A stretch of 23,545 nt of DNA from Clostridia bacterium. GTDB lineage: Bacteria > Bacillota > Clostridia > Christensenellales > CAG-917. Every line of letters starts with the position of its first letter. Positions within the stretch are counted from its first letter, which is position 1. The notes below the pieces were generated by a model. The model was given only the letters and a program-made list of their open reading frames with translations, was not told the DNA's origin and made no database searches. Location of the stretch: the NCBI GenBank assembly GCA_900754695.1, contig CAAEDU010000123.1:1-23545 (forward strand), given 5' to 3'. This document shows positions 14,653 through 21,683 of this stretch, one piece after another. A program made the translations under genes and the position numbers.

Positions 14653-16086
14653 TCACGCCGCTTCGCGGACGTAGGCGGGGGTGAAGGAGTCGTACTTCCT
14701 CGCAAGCGCGGGGACGCCCGTGCGGGCGAACGTGCGGTTGTAGCTGTCCGCTTCCCCGTTGAACTGCGGACGGGAGGAGACCATCTCCGCTATGCCTGCC
14801 GTCACGAGCACGAGAGTCATTGTGGGGAAGGGCACGAAGGTGCCGGTGTCCATCATGGAGTAGCCCTCAAAGCCCAGCCACGCGACGAGCGTGAAGAGGT
14901 TGAAGGGGTTGCGGAGACGGCGTATCGTGCGGAAGCGCGCGATGTAATAGAAGACGTAAGCCGCGAGCCCCACCACGCCCATGTTGGCGAGCACCTGGAA
15001 GAGCGTGGAGTGGAACCAATAGAACTGCATCGTGTTGATGTCGAAGTTGTTGCCGTAGAAGCCCAAGCCCACGCCGAGGAAGGGGTGCGCGGTGAACAGA
15101 TCCCACGCCTCGGCATAGAGGATGTCGCGGTGAGACGGCCCGAAGCCCTGGTCGAAGAGGCTCTTGATCGCCGCCTCTATCTCGCCGAAATAGACGCCGA
15201 AGCAGACGATGAGCGCGGCGATGATGAGGGCGTAGGCGATGCCCATGCGCTTTTTGTCCGTCGCTTTGACGAGCCCCAGCACCACGCACACGGGCGCGGT
15301 GAACGCCGCCATCAGGATGCCGCCCCGCGAATAGCTCAGGATGACGCCGATGTATTGCGCGGCGCCGCACAGCGCGTACACTCCGCCCCACCTGTATCTC
15401 GTCGCGAGATAGAAACACATGGGCGCGGAGAGGCTCAGGATGGTCGCGGCATTGTTCTCGATGCCCCAGCCGAAGTCGCGGGCGACTTTGCCCCAGTCCG
15501 CGGGGGCGAGGTCGGCGCGGATATACCACACCGCCATCTCCGCCAGCACCGCGAAGCCGAACCACATCAGCATCTTGGAAAAGTAAAGACCGACGTCCCT
15601 CTTGTCGTCCCTTGCCGCATAGCAATAGATGAGCAGATAGACCGCAAGCACCCCCACGCCGAGGAAGAGAGTGTTGGGGAGAGCTTTGAGGTAGTCCGCA
15701 GCGGTCACGACGCCCGCGCCGCCTATAATGAGCGCGACGGATACCGCGATCTGCGGCACAGTCATGGAGCCGGGACGGCGGACGCGCTTCGCGTTGCGCA
15801 CCAGGAAGAAGACCACCGCGAGCCCGAGCGGGATGAAGGTGGGCCACATGAAGATGAAATCCTCCACCTTGTCCGTAAATATCATGCACATCGCATAAAA
15901 CAGGGGCGCGGTGAGAGGCAGGATGTCGTCAAGGACGACAAGCGCGATGCAGGTGAGCGCGATGAGCGCGACAAAACCGAACTCGGCGCTCTCCGTCGTC
16001 CAGCCGATGAACACTATGGCGGCGAACGCCGCGAGGTAGAAGTCCGTGTAGGCGAACTTTTTGAAACCGTCTATGAATTTCGTCAT
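14653..16086 (-). CDS. O-antigen ligase (Wzy/WaaL) family membrane protein
   Basis: The protein has 477 residues and about ten to twelve hydrophobic helices. The Wzy_C signature is visible: SYSRGGILMAAF near the middle, followed by a large loop, then HPFLGVGLGFYGNN and FHSTLFQVLANMGVVGLAAYV. Family members transfer or polymerise undecaprenyl-linked glycans at the outer face of the membrane; in Gram-positives they act in polysaccharide or glycoprotein assembly. No glycosyltransferases or flippase genes lie nearby, so it is an isolated locus and the glycan is unknown. The start at 16086 has AGGAAG about 4 nt upstream. The transcript leader contains a 5' hairpin. The soluble C-terminal tail (about the last 50 residues) is not conserved family sequence. 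Confidence 0.87.
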   Translation of the reverse strand: MTKFIDGFKKFAYTDFYLAAFAAIVFIGWTTESAEFGFVALIALTCIALVVLDDILPLTAPLFYAMCMIFTDKVEDFIFMWPTFIPLGLAVVFFLVRNAKRVRRPGSMTVPQIAVSVALIIGGAGVVTAADYLKALPNTLFLGVGVLAVYLLIYCYAARDDKRDVGLYFSKMLMWFGFAVLAEMAVWYIRADLAPADWGKVARDFGWGIENNAATILSLSAPMCFYLATRYRWGGVYALCGAAQYIGVILSYSRGGILMAAFTAPVCVVLGLVKATDKKRMGIAYALIIAALIVCFGVYFGEIEAAIKSLFDQGFGPSHRDILYAEAWDLFTAHPFLGVGLGFYGNNFDINTMQFYWFHSTLFQVLANMGVVGLAAYVFYYIARFRTIRRLRNPFNLFTLVAWLGFEGYSMMDTGTFVPFPTMTLVLVTAGIAEMVSSRPQFNGEADSYNRTFARTGVPALARKYDSFTPAYVREAA

Positions 16087-16100
16087 ACTCTTCCTAAGAA

Positions 16101-16126
16101 CAAGGGTGCATCTGCCGCACCCCTTG
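16101..16126 (-). promoter_or_regulatory. 5' leader hairpin of the O-antigen ligase gene
   Basis: CAAGGGTGC (16101-16109) pairs with GCACCCCTTG (16117-16126) with one bulged base and a 7-nt loop. The predicted transcription start is 16127, so this stem would form from the second nucleotide of the mRNA. Such 5' stems can protect transcripts from decay. No T run follows, so it is not a terminator. Confidence 0.55.
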
Positions 16127-16133
16127 CAGCGGC

Positions 16134-16162
16134 ATTATAGCACTTCCGCGCGCCATATGCAA
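16134..16162 (-). promoter_or_regulatory. Extended -10 promoter of the O-antigen ligase gene
   Basis: On the minus strand, TGC precedes a perfect TATAAT (16139-16134). A weak -35, TTGCAT (16162-16157), lies 17 nt upstream. The extended -10 TGN compensates for the poor -35. The predicted start is near 16127, giving a leader of about 41 nt. Confidence 0.7.
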
Positions 16163-16302
16163 GGCATTGAATGTCGCTCCGCCGCGCAAAGACGGCACGC
16201 CCCCGTACGCGGATAGTTTGCGCAGCCTCGCAGGGAGCAAACGCGGGGTGAAGGCGCGTTCACGGGCAAAGCCGACATCCGATGCGTGCTCGCGGGCGGA
16301 AA

Positions 16303-16331
16303 TTGACAAAACCCGAGCGGAGAGGTAATAT
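16303..16331 (+). promoter_or_regulatory. Sigma-A promoter giving an apparently leaderless transcript
   Basis: A perfect TTGACA (16303-16308) and TAATAT (16326-16331) are 17 nt apart. Six bases separate the -10 box from the ATG at 16338, which places the usual transcription start on the start codon itself. Confidence 0.75.
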
Positions 16332-16337
16332 CATCTC

Positions 16338-16817
16338 ATGAGAGTGAAAGGTTTCGAGCCCTGCTTCGGCGGCGAGTGCGACACGCTGATCTTAGGCAGT
16401 TTCCCGAGCGTCAAGTCGCGGGAGACGGATTTTTATTACGGTCATCCGCGCAACCGCTTCTGGGGGACGCTCTCGGAATACTTCGGCGCGCCCCTCCCCG
16501 TCACGACGGAGGAAAAGAAAGCTCTCGTTTTATCACACGGCATCGCACTCTGGGATGTGGTGACGGAATGCGAGATCAAGGGCTCCGAGGACGCGAGCAT
16601 ACGCGACTACTCGGTCGCCGATGTCACCTCTTTCGTCAAAGAGCACGGCATCACGCGCATATTCGTCAACGGCAAACGCGCCCTCTCCATCCTGCTCGCG
16701 GCGCACCCGGACATCGCACACATGGTCTGCCCTCTCCCCTCGACGAGCCCCGCCAACCCGCGCTTCGACAAGACGGCATGGTTCGACGCCCTCGACACTT
16801 TCCGCCCGCAAGCATGA
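16338..16817 (+). CDS. DNA-deoxyinosine glycosylase (UDG superfamily, family 6)
   Basis: The protein has 159 residues. It has the family-6 (HDG) marks: motif 1 LGSFPSVKSR (19-28), followed by DFYYGHPRNRFWGTL (31-45), and motif 2 PLPSTSPANPRF (132-143). These enzymes remove deaminated bases, mainly hypoxanthine, to start base excision repair. The length matches the family. The predicted transcript start falls on the ATG at 16338, and no Shine-Dalgarno sequence is at a normal distance (the nearest GGAGAGG is about 13 nt away and would lie outside the mRNA), so translation is probably leaderless. It is a single gene that converges on the SipW-like gene with a bidirectional terminator between them. 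Confidence 0.9.
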   Translation: MRVKGFEPCFGGECDTLILGSFPSVKSRETDFYYGHPRNRFWGTLSEYFGAPLPVTTEEKKALVLSHGIALWDVVTECEIKGSEDASIRDYSVADVTSFVKEHGITRIFVNGKRALSILLAAHPDIAHMVCPLPSTSPANPRFDKTAWFDALDTFRPQA

Positions 16818-16850
16818 CGGCGGCACACGCGCAACAATGCAAAGACTTAA

Positions 16851-16890
16851 AATGACAAAAACCGCGGTTTAAGCCGCGGTTTTGTCATTT
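16851..16890. terminator. Bidirectional terminator between HDG and SipW-like genes
   Basis: AATGACAAAAACCGCGG (16851-16867) pairs with CCGCGGTTTTGTCATT (16874-16889) with one extra A and a 6-nt loop TTTAAG. T runs occur on both strands. The edges AATGACA/TGTCATT repeat those of the terminator at 14522-14573. Confidence 0.92.
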
Positions 16891-16974
16891 CAACATCATT
16901 TTTATGTTTTTCTGCACGCACGGACGTTACGTTCGCGCTCTATTCCGGTCCGGCATTGTCGAACAAAAAAGAAC

Positions 16975-17544
16975 CTACCTCCTCTTTTCACGCACATAAG
17001 GATCGGCTTCGGGAAGAGCTTGTTTCCGCAGTCCGACGATGAGGGATATGCCTGCCGATGCGGCAAAGAACACCCCGAGCACCGTGCCGCCGACGTCGAA
17101 TGCGGCAAGGGCGCTCACTGCTTTCCCGAGGGCGGGGATGTGCCCCGTCGCGCGCCCGAGCACCGCCGAGGCGGGCACGGACATCAGTCTGTCTCTGCCC
17201 GTGCTCACCACCAGACTCCCGCCCGCTCTCTCCACCCTGCCCGTACCTATGCCCCGCACAAGGCGGAAGACGGCGAACTCCCCTTCTTCGACATCCTCCG
17301 CGCCGCACGGGTCGAAGAGGACAAAGGTCTCGTCCGGGAGCTCGCTGCCTGTCGTCGCGGAATGGACAAAGCAACCCTTGCCGAAAATGTTAGGATAGCC
17401 GCTTGCGAGCGTGCAGATGAGGACGGCGATGGCGAACACCGCAAAAGCGGCGGCAAGACAGGTGACGACGACGGACGCCACAGCGCCCGCTCTCACACGC
17501 CCCTCCCGCGTCGGGGCGCGCGCTCCGCTCCCCTTGTCTGACAT
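16975..17544 (-). CDS. SipW-like (S26B) signal peptidase, divergent
   Basis: The protein has 189 residues, with membrane segments at about 22-48 and 150-172. Between them the order of SipW/ER-type signal peptidase blocks can be followed: TGSELPDETFVLFDP for SGSMEPxxxxGDxVxV, EEGEFAVFR for the GDxIxF block, then GTGRVE where the family has THRV, STGRDR for TKGDAN, and VLGRATGHIPALG for the ViGxvxxxIPxxG box. The likely catalytic serine (GS) is kept, but the family histidine of THRV appears as glycine. SipW processes TasA-type matrix proteins. Here the gene follows a TasA-like gene with a one-base stop/start overlap, which strongly supports a functional pair. Whether it still cleaves is uncertain, as the alignment was by eye. 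Confidence 0.65.
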   Translation of the reverse strand: MSDKGSGARAPTREGRVRAGAVASVVVTCLAAAFAVFAIAVLICTLASGYPNIFGKGCFVHSATTGSELPDETFVLFDPCGAEDVEEGEFAVFRLVRGIGTGRVERAGGSLVVSTGRDRLMSVPASAVLGRATGHIPALGKAVSALAAFDVGGTVLGVFFAASAGISLIVGLRKQALPEADPYVREKRR

Positions 17545-18632
17545 CAGAATGTCACCACCGCACTCACGGTGACGGACACGGAAGCTCTCACTCCCATCTG
17601 CACGGGAGGCAGCTTGACAAGCGTCCTGTTGCCGTTTTCGGCGGAGACGAATATCGCCTCTTCTCCTGGTTCCGCATTGGCGGTTGTGCTATAATTCTCC
17701 CCGATCTCCGCTCCAATATCAGATAAGTCAGCACGGACTTTTTCTGTCATTTGACTTGCCGGCACCAATAACCACACTCTGCTGTTACGTGTGAGCGACG
17801 ATGAAGAAGATGCGATTTCAAATCTGCCTGCGGTCTCGACATAACCCGGCTTGCCGTCAAAAGTGAATAGCCCGTCCTTTATGCCCAAGCCCTTAAACTC
17901 TGGTGCCGTACTTGCACCTACTTTGCATATCAACACTTCAAGGCCGTTGTCGTTCATCGCAAAAACATTCGCTATCGGCGTAACAGTACCATCTGTGCCA
18001 TCAAGTTCAAAAATATCGCCGTAGGCTTCCTCGGTGTAGGCGTAGCTCACATCGCAGACTTTGGCGCAATAGGCTTGATAGTCCTTGAGGGCGACTTCGT
18101 CCACGGTGCCGTTTTGGTCTGTGTAGACGGAATCCGGCCATGCCCAACACACACTCTTTCCCGTGCCGAGCGCCGCGGTTATGTCGGTAGGATCGGTGGA
18201 GACAGACGCGGCGGGGATATAGTTGCCGCCGACGGAAAGATAGCCGCCGTACGCGGAAAAGTCGTGCGCGGAATAATAGGTGCCGTCAACGATCTTTCCG
18301 TCCTCGGAAACATAAAAGACGACGGGGATGCCCCTGCCGTTCTCCGTGGCGGAGACGTCGAAGCTCCACGCAACGCTCATATCGCCGAAGTCGACGCCCG
18401 TGATCTCGGCGGAGCCGCTGTCACCGGGCAGGATGTAGCCGTCGTCGAAAAGGTCGAGCGAAAAAACGGTGTCACGATAGGCGACGTCGCCCGCCTCGCC
18501 GCTCTCCGCGCTCCAGGTGTAGGTGGCGCTGAACGCGGCGAACGTGCCCGCAAGCGCGCACGAGGACGCGACGGCGAGCGAGACCGCGATGACGGCAACC
18601 TTCACATAGTTGCCAACAAATCTCTTCCTCAT
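17544..18632 (-). CDS. TasA/camelysin-like secreted protein
   Basis: The protein has 362 residues. A basic start, MRKRFVGNYVK, leads into a hydrophobic core and the ALAGTFAAFSATYTWSA segment, closely like the GTxAxFSDxE exit of TasA/camelysin-type signal peptides that SipW cleaves. VFSLDLFDDGYILPGDSG follows, with the PGDSG element of that family ahead of an immunoglobulin-like beta domain. No LPxTG or other anchor is seen. A surface-fibre or spore-coat role is plausible. The start at 18632 is chosen from the signal peptide; the upstream purine stretch AAAGAGAA is only a weak ribosome site. The gene lies just after the rplL terminator. Base composition changes within it: 17680-18020 is clearly more AT-rich than either end. 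Confidence 0.65.
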   Translation of the reverse strand: MRKRFVGNYVKVAVIAVSLAVASSCALAGTFAAFSATYTWSAESGEAGDVAYRDTVFSLDLFDDGYILPGDSGSAEITGVDFGDMSVAWSFDVSATENGRGIPVVFYVSEDGKIVDGTYYSAHDFSAYGGYLSVGGNYIPAASVSTDPTDITAALGTGKSVCWAWPDSVYTDQNGTVDEVALKDYQAYCAKVCDVSYAYTEEAYGDIFELDGTDGTVTPIANVFAMNDNGLEVLICKVGASTAPEFKGLGIKDGLFTFDGKPGYVETAGRFEIASSSSSLTRNSRVWLLVPASQMTEKVRADLSDIGAEIGENYSTTANAEPGEEAIFVSAENGNRTLVKLPPVQMGVRASVSVTVSAVVTF

Positions 18633-18668
18633 AATTTTCTCTTTTGTAAAAATGTCGGGATGCCCCTC

Positions 18669-18682
18669 TGCCGCCTGCGGCA
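18669..18682 (-). repeat. Short perfect hairpin in the leader of the TasA-like gene
   Basis: TGCCGC and GCGGCA abut with a 2-nt centre, giving a compact stem-loop 37 nt before the ATG on the minus strand. There is no T run on that side. It could influence translation of the TasA-like mRNA, or be chance in GC-rich DNA. Confidence 0.35.
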
Positions 18683-18698
18683 AAAATCGCCGCAAAAC

Positions 18699-18748
18699 GA
18701 CAAAAGGGACGCTCATTCAACATCTATTGCAGGAGCGTCCCTTGACTT
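18699..18748 (-). terminator. Terminator of the rplJ-rplL operon
   Basis: AAGGGACGCTC (18704-18714) and GAGCGTCCCTT (18733-18743) form a perfect 11-bp stem with an 18-nt loop, and GACAA/TTGTC edges extend it past a 3-nt bulge. On the minus strand the stem ends in CTTTTGTCGTTTT, an interrupted U tract. It starts about 24 nt after the rplL stop. Confidence 0.82.
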
Positions 18749-18771
18749 GTCATGCTTGTCGGAGAGCGGGA

Positions 18772-19146
18772 TTACTTGATCTCCGCGACTGCGCCGACTT
18801 CCTTGAACTTGGCGACGAGTGCTTCCGCGGCGTCCTTCGGGATGCCTTCCTTGACCGCCTTGGGCGCGCCGTCGACAACGCCCTTCGCCTCGACGAGACC
18901 GAGACCGGTTGCGTCCTTGACGACTTTGATGACCTGGACCTTGTTGGGACCGACTTCTTTCAGGATGACGTCGAACTCCGTCTTCTCCTCTTCGGCGGGA
19001 GCAGCCTCAGCCGCGCCGCCCGCGACGACTGCGACGGGAGCCGCAGCGCTGACGCCGAACTCCTCTTCAAGCTCTTTGACGAACTTGGAGAGCTCGAGAA
19101 CGGTCATGCTCTTGATTTCTTCCATAAGTTTCTGAAGATCTGCCAT
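18772..19146 (-). CDS. rplL: 50S ribosomal protein L7/L12
   Basis: The protein has 124 residues, a normal L7/L12. The N-terminal dimerisation helix pair (EEIKSMTVLELSKFVKELEE) binds L10. An alanine-rich hinge (about 34-54) follows, then the factor-binding C-terminal domain with EKTEFDVILKE and KVQVIKVVKDATGLGLVEAK. It forms the stalk that recruits EF-Tu and EF-G. GGAG lies about 9 nt ahead of the ATG. It follows rplJ after 60 nt and shares its L10-regulated transcript. The next gene downstream is a TasA-like gene after a terminator, not rpoB as is usual. Confidence 0.97.
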   Translation of the reverse strand: MADLQKLMEEIKSMTVLELSKFVKELEEEFGVSAAAPVAVVAGGAAEAAPAEEEKTEFDVILKEVGPNKVQVIKVVKDATGLGLVEAKGVVDGAPKAVKEGIPKDAAEALVAKFKEVGAVAEIK

Positions 19147-19206
19147 TTTTGTATTCTCCGTAATTTTTTATTATTTGGTTGCCGCCCCTGCGGCGTGGTG
19201 AAATGA

Positions 19207-19710
19207 TTATGCTTGTTGCTCCATCTTTTCCGCGATCTTGTTCAAGCACACCGCAAGACCCGTGATGGGGGACTGCATGCTGCCGAGCATCTTCGCGATG
19301 AGGATCTCCCTGGACGGGATGGACGCGATGGTCTTGACGCCGTTTTCGTCCATATACTCCCCTTCCACAAGCCCGCACTTGGCTTTCATCTTGTTGAGCT
19401 TTTTGATGTTCTCAACGATGATCTTGGCGGGAGCGACCGCGTCCTTGTCGGAGAACGCGACTGCGGTGGGTCCGTTCAGAGCGTCGTCGAACTGCGTGTA
19501 GCCCAGATCGTCGAAGGCGCGCTTGACCAGACGGTTTTTGAGCACCTGATAATCCACACCGGCTTCACGGAGCTGCTTTCTGAAGGCGGTGTCTTCCGCG
19601 ACGTTGAGACCCATATAGTCAATGATGACGAGGGACTTCGCAGAGGAGATCTTCGCCTTGATCGCTTCGACCTGCTGTTGTTTCAGCTCGAGAACTTCCT
19701 TGGATGCCAT
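19207..19710 (-). CDS. rplJ: 50S ribosomal protein L10
   Basis: The protein has 167 residues. The conserved core includes SLVIIDYMGLNVAED, LKNRLVKRAF and GPTAVAFSDKD, with a C-terminal helix (PITGLAVCLNKIAEKMEQQA) that carries L7/L12 dimers. L10 anchors the stalk on 23S rRNA and represses its own operon by binding the leader RNA. AAGGAGG precedes the ATG at 19710. A dedicated promoter and an L10-type leader lie upstream, separate from rplKA. Confidence 0.97.
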   Translation of the reverse strand: MASKEVLELKQQQVEAIKAKISSAKSLVIIDYMGLNVAEDTAFRKQLREAGVDYQVLKNRLVKRAFDDLGYTQFDDALNGPTAVAFSDKDAVAPAKIIVENIKKLNKMKAKCGLVEGEYMDENGVKTIASIPSREILIAKMLGSMQSPITGLAVCLNKIAEKMEQQA

Positions 19711-19829
19711 ATTACCTCCTTATAAAATAAATCGTCATCCCGAGACAACAGAATGACGAATACACGAGCGGTATTAACACTCCTCGGCAAGCATTCATTG
19801 AGGCTTTCGCCGCTTGCTGTCTCAGGAAC
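19711..19829 (-). ncRNA. Ribosomal protein L10 leader (cis-regulatory)
   Basis: From the predicted start at 19829 to the rplJ ATG the RNA contains the expected L10-leader pieces: GAGACAGCAAGC, a GCGGCGAAAGCC stem-loop, GCTTGCCGAGG pairing back to the first segment, then CTGTTGTCTCGGG, which can pair with GAGACAG. A CGTCAT/ATGACG stem also surrounds this last segment. Competing pairings of GAGACA are what L10-L12 binding controls in known leaders. The match is from memory of the Rfam L10_leader shape. Confidence 0.8.
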
Positions 19830-19835
19830 GCGCTT

Positions 19836-19864
19836 ATTGTAGCAAAGCGCAGGCTTTTTGTCAA
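19836..19864 (-). promoter_or_regulatory. Strong sigma-A promoter of rplJ-rplL
   Basis: On the minus strand, a perfect TTGACA (19864-19859) and TACAAT (19841-19836) are 17 nt apart. It lies just beyond the rplA hairpins, so rplJL has its own promoter and an independent leader. Confidence 0.88.
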
Positions 19865-19869
19865 ACGAT

Positions 19870-19921
19870 CGGACGCAATAAAATAAATGCGTCCGCTCCC
19901 CGCGCGGCGGTGCCGCGCGGG
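19870..19921 (-). terminator. Tandem hairpins after rplA, possible terminator
   Basis: A perfect 10-bp GC stem with a 3-nt loop (19899-19921) lies 12 nt after the rplA stop. A second 8-bp stem (19870-19877 with 19888-19895) follows, with a T-rich 10-nt loop on the minus strand. Neither has a classic downstream U run, so termination may be partial or the hairpins may protect the rplKA mRNA end. Confidence 0.55.
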
Positions 19922-19933
19922 AAACGTTTACGT

Positions 19934-20623
19934 TCAGACGGTCTTGTAGAGGATCTTCACGCTGGGGCCCATCGTGGAGGCGATGTAGACGCTCTTGAGA
20001 TACTGTCCCTTCGCCGCCGCGGGTTTTGCCTTGACGAGCGCTTCCATGACGGTGTTGAAGTTGTCCATGAGCTTCTCCTGCCCGAAGGACTTCTTGCCGA
20101 TGGGGACGTGCACGATGGCGGTCTTGTCCACGCGGTACTCCACCTTACCGGCTTTGATGTCGTGGATGGCGCGGGTGACATCCATCGTGACGGTGCCGGA
20201 CTTGGGGTTGGGCATGAGGCCCTTGGGGCCGAGGATCTTACCCAGCCTGCCGACCAGACCCATCATGTCGGGAGTGGTGACGACGGCGTCGAACTCGAAC
20301 CAGTTCTCGGAGGTGATCTTCTGGATCATGTCCTCCGCACCGACGTAATCCGCGCCTGCGGCTGCGGCTTCGTCCGCCTTGGCGCCCTTGGCGATGACCA
20401 GGACGCGCACCGTTCTGCCGGTGCCGTGAGGAAGGACGACGACGCCTCTGACCTGCTGATCGGCGTGACGGGGGTCGACGCCCAGCTTGACGTGAAGTTC
20501 TATCGTTTCGTCAAACTTGGACTTTGCGGTCTCGATGGCGAGAGCCATGGCTTCCGCGCTGTCGTAAAGTTTGTTGCTTTCGATGAGTTTCTTGGAATCG
20601 ATATAGTTCTTTCCGCGTTTCAT
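19934..20623 (-). CDS. rplA: 50S ribosomal protein L1
   Basis: The protein has 229 residues, full length for L1. Signature segments include RHADQQVRGVVVLPHGTGR, the Firmicutes GADYVGAEDMIQKI, and the strictly conserved LGPKGLMPNPKSGTVT. The C-terminus GPSVKILYKTV is also typical. L1 forms the mobile stalk at the E site and often represses the L11-L1 mRNA. It follows rplK after 9 nt, with AAGGAGG ahead of the ATG at 20623, so the two are cotranscribed. Confidence 0.97.
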   Translation of the reverse strand: MKRGKNYIDSKKLIESNKLYDSAEAMALAIETAKSKFDETIELHVKLGVDPRHADQQVRGVVVLPHGTGRTVRVLVIAKGAKADEAAAAGADYVGAEDMIQKITSENWFEFDAVVTTPDMMGLVGRLGKILGPKGLMPNPKSGTVTMDVTRAIHDIKAGKVEYRVDKTAIVHVPIGKKSFGQEKLMDNFNTVMEALVKAKPAAAKGQYLKSVYIASTMGPSVKILYKTV

Positions 20624-20632
20624 ACTGCCTCC

Positions 20633-21058
20633 TTATTCCTCGACGAGGATGCCCATGCTGCGGGCGGTGCCTGCGATCATGCTCATCGCCGCTTCCAGAG
20701 AGCCTGCGTTGAGGTCGGGCATTTTGAGCTCTGCGATCTCCTTGACCTGCGCCTTGGTGATGGTCGCGACCTTGTCACGGTTGGGACGGGCGGAGGCACT
20801 CTCGATGCCGCACGCCTTCTTGATGAGGACGGGGGCGGGAGGAGTCTTCAGGATGAAGGTGAAGGAACGGTCCTGATAGATGGTGATGACCACGGGGATG
20901 ATGAGACCTGCCTGCTTGGAGGTCTTCTCGTTGAATTCCTTCGTGAACGCGGGGATGTTGATGCCGTGAGGGCCGAGGGAAGAACCGACGGGGGGACCGG
21001 GGGTGGCTTTCCCTGCGGGGAGTTGCAGTTTCACGACTGCGGTGATTTTTTTAGCCAT
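20633..21058 (-). CDS. rplK: 50S ribosomal protein L11
   Basis: The protein has 141 residues, the standard L11 length. MAKKITAVVKLQLPAGKATP, then PPVGSSLGPHGINIPAFTKEFN form the N-terminal domain with its proline-rich helix. TKAQVKEIAELKMPDLNAGS lies in the rRNA-binding C-terminal domain. L11 organises the GTPase-associated centre and is needed for RelA response. AGGAGG precedes the ATG at 21058. The 82 nt up to nusG contain a GAAGGC/GCCTTC stem (21086-21110), a possible leader element of this mRNA. Confidence 0.97.
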   Translation of the reverse strand: MAKKITAVVKLQLPAGKATPGPPVGSSLGPHGINIPAFTKEFNEKTSKQAGLIIPVVITIYQDRSFTFILKTPPAPVLIKKACGIESASARPNRDKVATITKAQVKEIAELKMPDLNAGSLEAAMSMIAGTARSMGILVEE

Positions 21059-21140
21059 AATACCTCCTGACTAACGTGGTTTGACGAAGGCTTAGATTGG
21101 ATTTGCCTTCTCCCACACGCGCGAGACGCCGCGCGGACGC

Positions 21141-21668
21141 TCACAGTTTTTCGACCTGCGAGAAGTCGAGCTCGACGGGGGTGTCCCTGCCGAACATGGA
21201 AATGATGACTTTGACCTTCTGACGCTCCGCACTGATGGATTCGATCACTCCGTCGAAGTTCTCGAGAGCGCCGCTGATGACGCGCACGTTGTCGCCCGGC
21301 TTGATGTCCAGATCCTCGAACTCGATGACCTCGAGCCCCAGACGCTTGACCTCGTCGTCACGCAGGGGAAGAGGACGGCCGGCGGGACCGACAAAGCCCG
21401 TCACTCCGCGGGTGTTGGTGACCATGAACCAGATGTGGTTGGAGTAGATCATCTTGATGAAGACGTAGCTGGGGAATTTCTTCCTCTGCACCACCTTCCT
21501 CTTTCCGTTTTTCTCCACGATGTCGTCTTCGACGGGGACTTTCACCTCGAAGATCCAATCCTGCAAACCGTTGTTTTCCACCATGTTGTGCAGGTTGTTT
21601 TCCACCATGGACTCATAGCCGGAATAGGTGTGGATGACGTACCACTGAGGAGATTCCTTGATTTCCAT
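21141..21668 (-). CDS. nusG: Transcription termination/antitermination factor NusG
   Basis: The protein has 175 residues. The NGN domain opens with SPQWYVIHTYSGYESMVENN and includes KKFPSYVFIKM and VTNTRGVTGFVGP; the KOW domain reads PGDNVRVISGALENFDGVIES. NusG binds RNA polymerase and links it to Rho or the ribosome. GGAGG lies upstream of the ATG at 21668. It follows secE after 15 nt, the usual secE-nusG-rplK order. Confidence 0.97.
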   Translation of the reverse strand: MEIKESPQWYVIHTYSGYESMVENNLHNMVENNGLQDWIFEVKVPVEDDIVEKNGKRKVVQRKKFPSYVFIKMIYSNHIWFMVTNTRGVTGFVGPAGRPLPLRDDEVKRLGLEVIEFEDLDIKPGDNVRVISGALENFDGVIESISAERQKVKVIISMFGRDTPVELDFSQVEKL

Positions 21669-21683
21669 ATGACGCCTCCCGGT

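Noticed and set aside
13898..14656. Minus-strand frame of 252 codons covering the DUF1540 gene
   Set aside because: It runs through a terminator hairpin and is antisense to a recognised cysteine-rich protein; the composition is random-like.
14509..16140. Long open plus-strand frame (543 codons) across the O-antigen ligase gene
   Set aside because: It would run through the bidirectional terminator at 14522-14573 and is antisense to a clear membrane protein.
16094..16309. 71-codon minus-strand frame ahead of the O-antigen ligase gene
   Set aside because: It covers the predicted promoter and leader hairpin and has no recognisable sequence features.
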